Shown: positions 18,759 through 27,666 of the stretch, piece after piece
Layout of the letters: the number at the start of each line of letters is the position of its first letter
How positions within the stretch are numbered: position 1 is the stretch's first letter
Origin: JAMHWD01 sp035911135
GTDB lineage: Bacteria; Pseudomonadota; Alphaproteobacteria; Micavibrionales; Micavibrionaceae
DNA length: 64,000 nt
Reading direction: 5' to 3'
NCBI GenBank assembly: GCA_035911135.1
Contig: JAMHWD010000042.1
Location: 7,622 to 71,621, forward strand
Notes under the pieces: generated by a model
The model's input: the letters and a program-made list of their open reading frames with translations, nothing else
Told to the model about the DNA's origin: nothing
The model's database searches: none
Position numbers and translations under genes: made by a program

Positions 18759-19163
18759 ATGAAAAGATACGGATGGATGATTGTTGCGGGTGCGGTGTTG
18801 ATCACAACGCCGCTGGCGGCACAGGAAATCGGCGAACGCCTGATCCGGGATCACCGCGTGCATGAGCGCAAAGTGCCGCCCAAATTTGTAATCCAGCCGC
18901 CGCTGCCTAATCTGCCGGGGCAGGACAAGGCCGAGAAAAAAGGGCCGGTCGGCACAGCCATGCAGAACAAGATGGCCAAGGATGCGGGGGCAAAAGATGC
19001 CGCCGCGATAGAAGCCGAAGCAAAAAAAAAGGCTTCTGAGGCTATGAATGACAAAGAAATGGTCGATATCATCGAAGATGCTTCTGAAGGCGGCGAGACG
19101 TATTCACATGACCATGGCGATGGCAAGGTCCACAGCCACCGCAATGACGAAGAACACGAGTAA
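18759..19163 (+). CDS. Small secreted protein with His-rich C-terminus, inside the sdh operon
   Basis: A 134-residue protein with an N-terminal signal peptide (KRYGWMIVAGAVLITTPLAA, likely cut before QE). The mature part is Lys/Ala/Glu-rich and probably extended or coiled. The last 20 residues hold a histidine cluster (SHDHGDGKVHSH) of the kind found in metal-binding proteins. It lies between sdhC and sdhD with 16- and 23-base gaps, so it is surely co-transcribed. No family is recognised. Metal delivery or sensing is a guess from composition only. Confidence 0.65.
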   Translation: MKRYGWMIVAGAVLITTPLAAQEIGERLIRDHRVHERKVPPKFVIQPPLPNLPGQDKAEKKGPVGTAMQNKMAKDAGAKDAAAIEAEAKKKASEAMNDKEMVDIIEDASEGGETYSHDHGDGKVHSHRNDEEHE

Positions 19164-19186
19164 TCAATAAGATCAGAGATTGAAAA

Positions 19187-19582
19187 ATGAATATGAAATG
19201 GGAAGATAAAGGCTTGAAAGCACCGCTGGCGCGGGCCAACGGGCTTGGCGCGGCGCATCACGGCTCGCATCACTGGATGCATCAACGCGTTACGGCAATC
19301 GCCAATATCCCGCTGATGATCTGGTTCGTTTATAGTGTTGTGCATCTTAAAGGCGCTTCGCATTATGAGGTCTCCGCCTGGCTGGCCGAGCCTGTGAACG
19401 CCATTTTGATGATTCTCTCGGTGATCTCGGTTTTCTATCATGCGGCGCTCGGCTCGCAGGTCATCGCCGAGGATTACATCCATCATGAAGGTCTGAAACT
19501 GATCAAGCTGATCGCCATGAAACTCACATTATTCGCGCTGGCTGTGGCCTGCATTTTCTCCGTCCTGAAGGTGGCACTCTAA
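19187..19582 (+). CDS. sdhD: Succinate dehydrogenase membrane anchor subunit
   Basis: Second membrane anchor of complex II, 131 residues with three membrane segments. HHGSHHWMHQRVTAIANIPL matches the conserved N-terminal WxxQRxTA element, and SVFYHAALGSQVIAEDYIHHEG holds the haem-ligand His and the AEDY signature. The start at 19187 is two residues ahead of another Met. It is followed almost directly by sdhA (one base between), as in other alphaproteobacteria. Confidence 0.94.
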   Translation: MNMKWEDKGLKAPLARANGLGAAHHGSHHWMHQRVTAIANIPLMIWFVYSVVHLKGASHYEVSAWLAEPVNAILMILSVISVFYHAALGSQVIAEDYIHHEGLKLIKLIAMKLTLFALAVACIFSVLKVAL

Positions 19583-19583
19583 A

Positions 19584-21380
19584 ATGACGACAAGCACTTA
19601 CCAAATTATTGATCATGAATATGACGTCGTTGTTGTTGGCGCAGGCGGGGCGGGTTTGCGTGCCGGTTTTGGCTGCGCGGAGAAGGGACTTAAAACGGCG
19701 CTGATCTCAAAAGTATTCCCGACACGCTCTCACACCGTTGCGGCGCAAGGGGGGATTTCCGCGGCGCTTGGGAATATGGGCGAGGATGACTGGCGCTTTC
19801 ATATGTATGACACGGTCAAGGGTTCTGACTGGCTGGGAGATCAGGATGCGATTGAATATATGTGCCGCGAGGCGATCCCGGCGATTATCGAGCTGGAACA
19901 TTACGGCGTGCCGTTCTCTCGCACGGCGGCTGGCAAGATTTATCAGCGTGCCTTTGGCGGGATGACGACCCATTACGGCAAGGGCACGGCCCAGCGCACT
20001 TGCGCCGCCGCCGACCGGACGGGTCATGCGATTTTGCACACGCTTTATACGCAAGCCTTGAAACATAACGCCGAGTTTTTCATCGAATATTTCGCGCTTG
20101 ATCTTATCATGTCCGAAGACGGGCAATGTCTTGGTGTGATGGCGTGGAATCTGGATGATGGCACGATCCACCGCTTCCGCGCGCACCAGACTATTCTGGC
20201 CACGGGCGGTTACGGGCGCGCTTATTTCTCCTGTACTTCGGCCCATACCTGCACAGGTGATGGCAATGCCATGGCGCTGCGCGCCGGGCTGCCATTGCAA
20301 GACATGGAATTCACGCAATTCCACCCGACCGGAATTTTTGGTGCAGGCTGTTTGATTACGGAAGGCGTGCGCGGCGAGGGTGGTTATCTCACCAATTCCG
20401 AAGGCGAACGCTTCATGGAACGTTATGCGCCATCGGCCAAGGATCTGGCGAGCCGCGATGTGGTTTCGCGTTCCATGACCATTGAAATCCGTGAAGGGCG
20501 CGGCGTTGGCTCCGGTAAGGATCATATTCATTTGAACCTGATGCATCTGGATGCGGATATCATTCATTCGCGCCTGCCGGGCATTGCCGAGAGCGCCAAG
20601 ATTTTTGCCGGCGTTGATGTGACAAAGGAACCAATTCCTGTTTTGCCTACTGTCCATTACAACATGGGCGGCGTGCAGACGAATTACCGCTGCGAAGTCA
20701 TTAATCCGTCCGCAAAAGACCCTAACCGCATCGTCCCCGGATTGATGGCGATCGGCGAGGCGGCCTGCGTATCCGTCCACGGCGCGAATCGTCTGGGGTC
20801 GAACTCCCTGCTGGATTTGGTGGTCTTTGGACGGGCAGCGGCGATCCGCGCGGCAGAAACGGTCGAGGCCGGTTCCAAACACCGCCCGGCTGGCAATGAT
20901 AACGGCGCCAAGGCGCTGGCGCGTCTTGATCATATCCGTCATAAGACAGGCGGCACGCGTGTTTCAGATCTGCGTCTTGATATGCAAAAAACCATGCAAA
21001 ATCACGCCGCCGTGTTCCGCACCGGGGATTCCTTGAATGAAGGCGTGAAAAAGATTGATAAATGCTATGGTGGCAAGGGCGATATTTTCGTCAGCGACAA
21101 AACGATGATCTTCAATACCGATCTCGTCGAAGCGCTGGAGCTGGATAATTTGATGGGCCAGGCGGTTGTTTCCATGCATTCCGCCGCCAATCGCCAGGAA
21201 TCACGCGGCGCGCATGCCCGTGAAGACTTTCCGGACCGTGATGATGCGAACTGGATGAAGCACACCGTGACATGGATTGATGAAAATACGGGCAAGACGA
21301 CAATCGACTATCGCCCGGTTATTCTGCACACGCTCACCAATGAGGTGGAACCCGTTCCGCCCAAGGCACGCGTTTACTAG
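19584..21380 (+). CDS. sdhA: Succinate dehydrogenase flavoprotein subunit
   Basis: Catalytic subunit that oxidises succinate to fumarate in the TCA cycle. It has the FAD-binding GAGGAGLRAGFG motif, the covalent FAD His50 in TRSHTVAAQGG, and the substrate-site motifs FHPTGIFGAG, TEGVRGEGGY and HGANRLGSNSLLDL. The length (598 residues) is standard. In most relatives sdhB follows directly. Here the next gene is an MFS transporter and sdhB is about 3.6 kb downstream. Confidence 0.98.
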   Translation: MTTSTYQIIDHEYDVVVVGAGGAGLRAGFGCAEKGLKTALISKVFPTRSHTVAAQGGISAALGNMGEDDWRFHMYDTVKGSDWLGDQDAIEYMCREAIPAIIELEHYGVPFSRTAAGKIYQRAFGGMTTHYGKGTAQRTCAAADRTGHAILHTLYTQALKHNAEFFIEYFALDLIMSEDGQCLGVMAWNLDDGTIHRFRAHQTILATGGYGRAYFSCTSAHTCTGDGNAMALRAGLPLQDMEFTQFHPTGIFGAGCLITEGVRGEGGYLTNSEGERFMERYAPSAKDLASRDVVSRSMTIEIREGRGVGSGKDHIHLNLMHLDADIIHSRLPGIAESAKIFAGVDVTKEPIPVLPTVHYNMGGVQTNYRCEVINPSAKDPNRIVPGLMAIGEAACVSVHGANRLGSNSLLDLVVFGRAAAIRAAETVEAGSKHRPAGNDNGAKALARLDHIRHKTGGTRVSDLRLDMQKTMQNHAAVFRTGDSLNEGVKKIDKCYGGKGDIFVSDKTMIFNTDLVEALELDNLMGQAVVSMHSAANRQESRGAHAREDFPDRDDANWMKHTVTWIDENTGKTTIDYRPVILHTLTNEVEPVPPKARVY

Positions 21381-21397
21381 GAAAAAGAAATACCAAT

Positions 21398-22573
21398 ATG
21401 ACTGAATTCATTATCCTGACCGCCGCGATGATGTCCATCGTGGCCATTACCATTGATGCCATGCTGCCGGCTTTGGGGATCATGGGGCATGAGCTTAATG
21501 TCGATTACCCCAATCAGGTTCAGCTGGTGATTACCTTTATCTTCATGGGCATGGCGGCGGGGCAGCTGGTCTGCGGGCCGTTATCCGATGCCATGGGGCG
21601 CAAGAAGGTGCTTTATGGCGGCTTGGCGGTTTATGCGCTGGGAAGTTTTATATGCTTTCAGGCGCCTAACATTGAAATCATGCTGCTGGGCCGCCTCGTG
21701 CAGGGGCTTGGCGTGGCGGGTCCTTATGTCACGGCGGTGGCTGTGGTGCGCGATAAATTCTCCGGCCGCGACATGGCGCAAATCATGTCCCTTGTCATGA
21801 TGATCTTTATCTTTGTCCCGGCTATCGCGCCGGCATTGGGGCAGGGAATATTATATATTGCGTCCTGGCGGATGATATTCTTGATGTATATAGGGTTGGC
21901 GGCTTTGCTGGCACTTTGGATTACGCTGCGCCTTGAAGAAACCTTGCCCCCGGATAAGCGCATCCGCTTTTCACTGCTGAGCTTTGCCTATGGCTTCCGC
22001 GAGGTCTTCTCCAACCGCGTGACGGTGCATTACATGTTTTGCATGGGGATCGGTTTTGGCAGTTTTATCGGCTATTTGAACTCTTCCCAGCAAATCTTTC
22101 AGGAACAATTCCATACCGGCGAGGCCTTCGTTCTTTATTTCGGCGGGCTGGCGCTGGTGCTGGGCGTGGCCTCGCTGGTCAATTCCCGCATCGTGCAGCG
22201 CCTTGGCATGCAGCTGATCTGCATGCGTGCCACTATGGGCATTATCGCGGCATCGGCCATCTTTATGGTGATTAATCTGACCATGGATGTCACGCTTTGG
22301 ATGTTTGTAATTTACGCGGCCATCCTGTTCTTTAATTTCGGCCTGATGTTCGGGAATCTGAATTCAATCGCCATGGAGCCAATGGGCCATGTGGCGGGGA
22401 TTGCCTCGGCGGTGATCGGCGCGACCTCATCGGCCATGTCACTGACCATCGGCACGACCATCGGCCAGATGTATGATCATACATTGATCCCCATCGTGGC
22501 CGGGTTTCTAAGTCTGAATATTATCTCGCTGCTGCTGATGCTGCGCGCGGGCAGACATGCCAAACCGGCCTAG
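21398..22573 (+). CDS. MFS drug-resistance transporter (Bcr/CflA-like)
   Basis: A 391-residue inner-membrane transporter of the DHA1 type with about 12 membrane segments. The MFS motif A equivalent is GPLSDAMGRKKVLYGG in the loop after segment two, and the early stretch IDAMLPALGIMGHELN is typical of the Bcr/CflA exporters. The substrate is unknown; these pumps usually export drugs or small metabolites by proton antiport. It starts 17 bases after sdhA on the same strand, so it probably shares the sdh transcript. Its stop overlaps the convergent unknown gene by four bases. Confidence 0.9.
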   Translation: MTEFIILTAAMMSIVAITIDAMLPALGIMGHELNVDYPNQVQLVITFIFMGMAAGQLVCGPLSDAMGRKKVLYGGLAVYALGSFICFQAPNIEIMLLGRLVQGLGVAGPYVTAVAVVRDKFSGRDMAQIMSLVMMIFIFVPAIAPALGQGILYIASWRMIFLMYIGLAALLALWITLRLEETLPPDKRIRFSLLSFAYGFREVFSNRVTVHYMFCMGIGFGSFIGYLNSSQQIFQEQFHTGEAFVLYFGGLALVLGVASLVNSRIVQRLGMQLICMRATMGIIAASAIFMVINLTMDVTLWMFVIYAAILFFNFGLMFGNLNSIAMEPMGHVAGIASAVIGATSSAMSLTIGTTIGQMYDHTLIPIVAGFLSLNIISLLLMLRAGRHAKPA

Positions 22574-23400
22574 GCCGGGCCATCATCATTCTTGAGCGCA
22601 GCATCGGTGTTAATAACCGCTGCAGGCTGCGGTGTGGTTCTGGCTGTCCAGTCCTGACGCAATGTTACGATGCCTTTGGCCAGTGCGACGTGCCCGGCAC
22701 TGGCAAATGTTTCAGCCGTTTCATCAAATGCCGCCACAATATGCGGGCGCAGATCAGGATCGGCAGGGCTGGCATCTGCTTCATGGGCGCTTAGTTTTTC
22801 GCAGGTCTGAATAATATCGGCCAGCATCGGGCTCTCATCCCCCCAAAGCTTAAAGCCGCGGGCCGAGGATTTCGCAGCATCCGGTGTTCCAGCGGCAATG
22901 CGGTCCCAGCTTGCGGCGGCATCAATCGCACGCTGCGCCATCAGGGCGCCTTGTTTCAGTTCACCAAAATTCGGTATGTTCTTCGCATGTAAATCCATAT
23001 GGATCATGCCGATGGGCGGGACGGCGATCGCTTTGCCGGCATTGACATTGCCGCGTGTTGCTTGTGCATTCGCAACGGCTTGCTGCCCGGATTTGATATC
23101 TGCGCCGGTAATGCCAAGACCATCCAGCAACGCGCCGCGTGCGGCATCATCCATTTTTGCCAGTTTGCCAAAATCAATATCGCCTTTGAATTCACCAACG
23201 GCCAGCTTGGCATCCGCGGGCGCAATGCGGCCATCTTCAACGGCATCACGCAGCGCGATCATCTGTGCCTGCACTTCGCCGCTTTTTGCGGTTTGCTCAG
23301 GGCTAAGAATGCCTTGCGATTCCAGCATCAACCCCAACGGCTTGGAAAAATCTCCCCTGATCTGGTCGGGTGTCTTGGCGGCGGCTTGTGCGAATTGCAT
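22570..23400 (-). CDS. Hypothetical protein, 276 aa
   Basis: The product is not recognised. It is a soluble, Ala/Asp-rich, helical protein with no signal peptide or membrane segment. Acidic repeats such as VEDGRIAPADAKLAVGEFKGDIDFGKL and DPDLRPHIVAAFDETAETFA are visible but form no motif I can name. It is the only minus-strand gene between sdhA and sdhB and is transcribed divergently from the Tat-signal gene. The gap to that gene is AT-rich and holds a good promoter for the other strand. Confidence 0.6.
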   Translation of the reverse strand: MQFAQAAAKTPDQIRGDFSKPLGLMLESQGILSPEQTAKSGEVQAQMIALRDAVEDGRIAPADAKLAVGEFKGDIDFGKLAKMDDAARGALLDGLGITGADIKSGQQAVANAQATRGNVNAGKAIAVPPIGMIHMDLHAKNIPNFGELKQGALMAQRAIDAAASWDRIAAGTPDAAKSSARGFKLWGDESPMLADIIQTCEKLSAHEADASPADPDLRPHIVAAFDETAETFASAGHVALAKGIVTLRQDWTARTTPQPAAVINTDAALKNDDGPA

Positions 23401-23486
23401 GCTATAAACTCCATAAAATATAGGATTTTCAATAATAATGGTCTTTTATAAATATTTTCTTACCATAAGGCAAATTTAATTTATTT

Positions 23487-23516
23487 TTGACATAAGACTG
23501 GTGAATTTGCTATATT
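23487..23516 (+). promoter_or_regulatory. Strong putative sigma70 promoter
   Basis: A consensus -35 TTGACA (23487-23492) and TATATT (23511-23516) with 18-base spacing lie upstream of the Tat-signal gene. The start point would be near 23523, about 40 bases before the ATG at 23562, which is itself preceded by the ribosome-site-like ACAGGGA. Confidence 0.6.
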
Positions 23517-23561
23517 CCCAGCGCTTTAAAACGAAAAAAGAACAGGGATTTTTAAACGTTC

Positions 23562-24805
23562 ATGTCCTTATCACGCAGAGGATTTTTTCAAGGGGCCGCC
23601 GCCGCGGGCGGGGCTCTTGCCACGGGCGGCACCGGCGCGCTTGCCGGCGGCGCGACGCGGACCGGTATCGTTATGGCGGGCGCTGGCGCATTTGGGATGG
23701 CCGCGACTATGGCTGAAAAGGTAGCGCTTGCGCAGAAAATACTGGGCACCAAGCGGGGCGGATATCCCTTTCATGGGATTGAGGGGCTGTATAATCAAAT
23801 ATTTCATCGCCCAATTTTGGTTGTACCAAGATTGATCCCCCCCATGCCGCTCGGCTGGGGGATATTCTCATGGGGCGGGGTGATTTTTTTCGTCATCAAT
23901 ATTCCCAATCTTATCCCCATGATGCTGGAAAAATTGATTTTTCGGCTGAAAAGCGATTGCTGGAGCGATTGGCCGGGCTGCCGGATGAAATACCGCTGGA
24001 TGTATTGTTAAGTGACGAGCTATATGAGTCCGTGGAAAAGGGGGCGTTTGATAATGATGCGGCATCTGTCGAGCAGCGTCAGCATCTCAGGGATTTTCTG
24101 CAGTCCGCCATGGGCGGGGAAGCAACGATCCAGGGATTGAAAAGCCGGCTGGAAAGCCATTTCGTGCGGCTTGCAAAACACGCTCTTTCTCACCCTGAAG
24201 AATTTTTTAGCCGGGGTTATATGCGTAATGGCGGACAGGATGTTCATGATGTGATTGTGACGAGCGACACTCAGCAGATTATTGATGTTATCAGAAAAAT
24301 ATCAGGTCAGGAGCATGAAAAGCTGGTGGCTGATCTTGATGTGGCTATTGTGGATTATGTTCGGGGTGCTGGAAAGCAGGAGCACTTCACCCGTATCACG
24401 GAAAACAATATTAAATTTGAGGCTAGTCGAGAAAAACACAAGCGCAATGAGATTGAAAATCTGGAAGAAAGACGACTAAATCCGTTTTTGAGAAGCAAGC
24501 GCCGGGTTGATTTGCGTGCAATCGGCCAAAACCGCTTTGTCGTGCAGATGGAAAAGGGGCGGCAACAGGCTGATCTTTTGCGTATTGACTGGTATCACTG
24601 GGTGGGATCGCTCGATCCGGAGAATAAAAAAATATGCGATATCGGTCTTGATGAAACCGGTCAGATTCTGACTGTTAAAAATCCGCTTGTGCTGGAGTTT
24701 TTGAATGCGGCACTTGCCAAGGTGTGCGGCAATGTTGTGACCGTCGCCCTGCCTAACCTTCGTGAGGGGCTGGATTTGAATTTCGAGATGCCGGATATGG
24801 CATAA
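23562..24805 (+). pseudogene. Tat-signal protein gene split by a -1 frameshift
   Basis: The first ORF (23562-24011) begins with a twin-arginine signal, SRRGFFQ followed by an Ala/Gly-rich hydrophobic stretch. The second ORF is open in the -1 frame from 23795 (first ATG 23870) to 24805 and encodes about 311 residues of soluble, charged protein. Read together with one -1 shift they give one protein of roughly 414 residues. Frame 0 crosses two perfect X-XXY-YYZ heptamers, C CCC CCC at 23837-23843 and T TTT TTC at 23885-23891, where a shift would produce the fusion. A one-base loss in a homopolymer, a sequencing error or programmed frameshifting would all fit. No family is recognised. Confidence 0.6.
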
Positions 24806-25023
24806 TCTGCCCTTGCGGGTTTTTTCAATCCTAAGGGGCGTAGCCTCTTCTCAAAATCGGAACTCGGTGATATCTTGAGGGCTTAGATGTTGTTTTGTTT
24901 GGCTTATTTTCCTTATGTGTGAAAAAACGAACTGAACAAAATGGCCTCTAAGCCCTTGATACTATTGAGGGCAGGCTAAAAAATATACAAAACGCAATAA
25001 CGAACTGAACAAGAATTTATCCG
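24806..25023. other. Non-coding gap before sdhB with inverted and direct repeats
   Basis: This AT-rich gap of about 218 bases holds two ordered repeats. TATCTTGAGGGCTTAGA (24871-24887) and TCTAAGCCCTTGATA (24947-24961) form an imperfect inverted repeat. AACGAACTGAACAA occurs at 24926-24939 and again at 24999-25012, 73 bases apart, the second copy just before sdhB. A CCC-TTGC-GGG-T6 sequence near 24810-24825 could end the upstream gene. Since sdhB is cut off from the rest of sdh, its own promoter should lie here, but I cannot name it with confidence. Confidence 0.5.
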
Positions 25024-25833
25024 ATGGCCCAGTTTAATCTCCCCGCAAATTCCAAAATCCGCTCCGGCAAGACGATTGATGCGGCCAAGGGCGCGGCCAA
25101 GGCCCGCACTTTCAAGGTCTATCGCTGGGACCCGGAGGACCGCGATGATAAGGGCGCGCCGAAAAATCCGCGTACTGACAATTATGTGATTGATACCTCC
25201 AAACACGGGCCGATGGTGCTCGATGCCCTGATCTATATCAAGAACGAGGTGGATAGCTCCCTGACCTTCCGCCGCTCCTGCCGGGAGGGGATTTGCGGGT
25301 CCTGCGCGATGAATATTGACGGCAAGAATACGCTGGCCTGTACCAAGCCGATCGAGGATTGCAAGGGCGATGTGAAGATTTATCCGCTTCCTCATATGCC
25401 GGTGGTGAAGGATCTGGTGCCGGATTTAAAACATGTCTATGCGCAGTATCAGACGATCCAGCCATGGCTCAAGGCCGAGAGCCCCGCGCCGGGGCGCGAG
25501 CGTCTGCAATCGGCGGAGGATGCCGAAATCCTGAACGGCGCGGATGGCAAGGGGCCTGCGGGTTGTATCTTGTGTTTTTGCTGCTCGACATCCTGCCCGT
25601 CCTACTGGTGGAATGCTGACCGCTTTCTGGGGCCGGCGATTTTGCTGCAGGCCTATCGCTGGATCGCGGATTCGCGTGATGAGGCCACGGGCGAGCGCCT
25701 TGATGCGCTGGAGGATCCTTTCCGTCTCTATCGCTGTCACACGATCATGAATTGCACCAATACCTGCCCCAAGGGTCTCAACCCGGCCAAGGCGATTGCC
25801 GAGATCAAGAAGCTGATGGTCGCGCGCGCCTAA
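25024..25833 (+). CDS. sdhB: Succinate dehydrogenase iron-sulfur subunit
   Basis: Electron-transfer subunit of complex II with three Fe-S clusters. The 2Fe-2S ligands lie in SCREGICGSCAMNIDGKNTLAC, the 4Fe-4S cluster in CILCFCCSTSCPSYWW, and the 3Fe-4S cluster in CHTIMNCTNTCPKGLNP. At 269 residues it is a normal alphaproteobacterial length. It is separated from sdhA by an MFS gene, an unknown minus-strand gene and the frameshifted Tat gene, so it is probably transcribed separately. Its stop overlaps that of the convergent secreted-protein gene. Confidence 0.97.
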   Translation: MAQFNLPANSKIRSGKTIDAAKGAAKARTFKVYRWDPEDRDDKGAPKNPRTDNYVIDTSKHGPMVLDALIYIKNEVDSSLTFRRSCREGICGSCAMNIDGKNTLACTKPIEDCKGDVKIYPLPHMPVVKDLVPDLKHVYAQYQTIQPWLKAESPAPGRERLQSAEDAEILNGADGKGPAGCILCFCCSTSCPSYWWNADRFLGPAILLQAYRWIADSRDEATGERLDALEDPFRLYRCHTIMNCTNTCPKGLNPAKAIAEIKKLMVARA

Positions 25834-26387
25834 TAGTTTCTGAAATTGATGCTGGTCTTGCAGTTGGCGTTATACATCTGAATGATATCCTCATCCGAGA
25901 GCATGATAATCTGCGTGCATTCGGATTCGCCCTCGACCGGGACGGGCTGGCCTTCGATGGTCATGATGCCGGTTTCGCTGCCTCTGGTTTTGGCGGTGGC
26001 CTTGCGTCCGTCGCTGGATATCTGAACGGATTCAACATCGATGCTGGTTTCATACTCCCCCAGTGATTGGGAACCGCTCTCAAGGCTGTCGATAAACTCC
26101 GCGCGGGTGAGGGTAACCGCCTTTTCCTGTGATGGCTGTTCGGGGATGTGGAATGTTATATTGCTTTTGAAACGCGCCTGCGGATGCAGATGCGTCTCGA
26201 AAAAGGCGGCGATGTCTTCCGGTGCGGCATCCAGTCCGCGCGAGGTCATGCGCGTGCTTTCCTCGATGAAGGCGGCGATGTTCTCTTCGGTCAGCTGATC
26301 TGTGCTGTGCTGGGCGGCGGCGGCATGGGGCATGGATGTGACAGCCAGCCCAAAGGCCAGAGCAAAGCATAGTCTCGATATACGCAT
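25830..26387 (-). CDS. Hypothetical secreted protein, 185 aa
   Basis: It has an N-terminal signal peptide (LCFALAFGLAVTSMPHAAAA, cut before QH). The mature 160 residues look like a small alpha+beta cone fold: helix (FIEESTRMTSRGL), ITFHIPEQPSQEKAVTLTRAEFIDSL, then strands ending in CTQIIMLSDEDIIQMYNANC, with two cysteines that could form a disulfide. The fold is reminiscent of NTF2-like proteins but I cannot confirm that. It is the last gene of the nadA-nadC-yggU run, 77 bases downstream of the YggU-like gene. Confidence 0.6.
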   Translation of the reverse strand: MRISRLCFALAFGLAVTSMPHAAAAQHSTDQLTEENIAAFIEESTRMTSRGLDAAPEDIAAFFETHLHPQARFKSNITFHIPEQPSQEKAVTLTRAEFIDSLESGSQSLGEYETSIDVESVQISSDGRKATAKTRGSETGIMTIEGQPVPVEGESECTQIIMLSDEDIIQMYNANCKTSINFRNY

Positions 26388-26464
26388 GGATGCGGCGCTG
26401 CCCCTGTTGCTATTCTTTTATTTCCCCAATTGTCCATTATGAGGTGAAAAGGCTAAACACTTTC

Positions 26465-26764
26465 CTAATATGACGCTTCAATAATGTTTCGGAGCGCATT
26501 TTCATCAAGGCCCTGAATTTCAATGATTTTATTACGATCCGTAGCGCCGCGTATGAGGAAGATCGCGGATTTGGGGGTTTTCAGTTTTTTGGATAAAAGC
26601 ACAATCAGCGCCTCATTCGCCTTGCCGTTTTCAGGAACAGCGGTAACCGAGCATTTGAGAATATCGCCGCCGCTTACATCCTTCGCCCAGCCCTGAATGG
26701 CTTCGCGCGCGGCTTTTGGCGTGAGACGAATGGCAATCCGGCAGGATGGCATTTCTGGTGGCAT
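26465..26764 (-). CDS. DUF167/YggU-family protein
   Basis: A 99-residue member of the YggU (UPF0235/DUF167) family. The diagnostic stretch is VTAVPENGKANEALIVLLSK, followed by LKTPKSAIFLIRGATDRNKIIEI. The structure is known for YggU but the function is not. Its ATG shares one base with the last base of the nadC stop, so translation is coupled to nadC. Such genes are often carried in operons with unrelated housekeeping genes, so the nad context says little about its job. Confidence 0.88.
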   Translation of the reverse strand: MPPEMPSCRIAIRLTPKAAREAIQGWAKDVSGGDILKCSVTAVPENGKANEALIVLLSKKLKTPKSAIFLIRGATDRNKIIEIQGLDENALRNIIEASY

Positions 26765-27609
26765 TATTCGATATCAAGGCCGATATCAAGGGCCGGAGCG
26801 CTGTGGGTCAACGCGCCGACGGAGATATAATTCACGCCTGTTTCGGCGATGGCGCGGACAGTTTGCAGATTCACGCCGCCCGAAGCCTCGGCGATCATGC
26901 GCCCGTCAATCAGATCCACGGCTTTTTTGAGCGTCTTCACATCCATATTATCCAGCAGCACCGCATGGGCCTTGCCGTTTTCAAGAACGGCCTTGAGCTG
27001 ATCCAGCGTATCGACCTCGATCTCGATTTTGAGCATATGCCCAGCCAGCATATAGGCCTGATCGAGGGCCTGATCAATGCCGCCCGCAATGGCGATATGA
27101 TTGTCCTTGATCAGGACCGCATCATCGAGGCCAAAGCGGTGATTGGCCCCACCGCCAACGGATACGGCGTATTTCTGGAACAGGCGAATGCCGGGGATGG
27201 TCTTGCGCGTATCGCAGATTTCCGCGCCCGTGCCATCAATTGTTTCAACATACTGGCGTGTCAGCGTGGCAATGCCGCTTAAGTGGGTGAGGAAATTGAG
27301 CGCAGTGCGCTCCGCCGTTAATAGCGCGCGCGCAGGCCCGGCGAGGGAGGCGATAATCTGCCCCTCATCCAGCGCATCACCATCCTGCGCCTCCACCGTC
27401 ATATCGAAATCAATATCGGTGAGTGAAAAGGCCGAAAGCGCCAGCATTAACCCCGCCAGAACACCCGGTTTGCGGGCGCGCAGAATTCCGGTCGCCGTTT
27501 CTCCCGCCGGGATCAGCAGATCGGTCGTGACATCGCGGCCATGGCCAAGGTCTTCTTCCAGCGTGGCGCGGACAATTTTTTCGATATGAAGATTGGAGAG
27601 TGTGAGCAT
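26764..27609 (-). CDS. nadC: Nicotinate-nucleotide pyrophosphorylase (quinolinate phosphoribosyltransferase)
   Basis: Converts quinolinate and PRPP to nicotinate mononucleotide in de novo NAD synthesis. Signatures are LTAERTALNFLTHLSGIAT, DTRKTIPGIRLFQKYAV, GGGANHRFGLDDAVLIKDNH and the C-terminal EASGGVNLQTVRAIAETGVNYISVGALTH. The length (281 residues) is standard. nadA lies upstream on the same strand, separated by the GIY-YIG element. nadB, which would make the iminoaspartate substrate for NadA, is not in the window. Confidence 0.97.
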   Translation of the reverse strand: MLTLSNLHIEKIVRATLEEDLGHGRDVTTDLLIPAGETATGILRARKPGVLAGLMLALSAFSLTDIDFDMTVEAQDGDALDEGQIIASLAGPARALLTAERTALNFLTHLSGIATLTRQYVETIDGTGAEICDTRKTIPGIRLFQKYAVSVGGGANHRFGLDDAVLIKDNHIAIAGGIDQALDQAYMLAGHMLKIEIEVDTLDQLKAVLENGKAHAVLLDNMDVKTLKKAVDLIDGRMIAEASGGVNLQTVRAIAETGVNYISVGALTHSAPALDIGLDIE

Positions 27610-27642
27610 GGTGATTTTTCTATGTGTGATTTATGATGACGC

Positions 27643-27666
27643 TGCATCCTGACGAAAGTCAGGATC
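27643..27666 (+). repeat. Left inverted hairpin of the GIY-YIG element
   Basis: A 24-base sequence containing the hairpin TCCTGAC-gaaa-GTCAGGA flanked by TGCA and TC. It is the exact reverse complement of 27971-27994. Its half-element pattern (AT-stem-GAAA-stem-AT) matches one half of the paired-hairpin repeats elsewhere in the window. The stop codon of the GIY-YIG gene overlaps its last base. Confidence 0.9.

Noticed and set aside
19707..20942. A 411-codon minus-strand ORF opposite sdhA
   Set aside because: It is a shadow of the sdhA codon pattern; sdhA is unmistakable on the plus strand.
24926..25012. Possible CRISPR-like repeat array before sdhB
   Set aside because: Only two copies of a 14-base repeat, no regular spacers and no cas genes.
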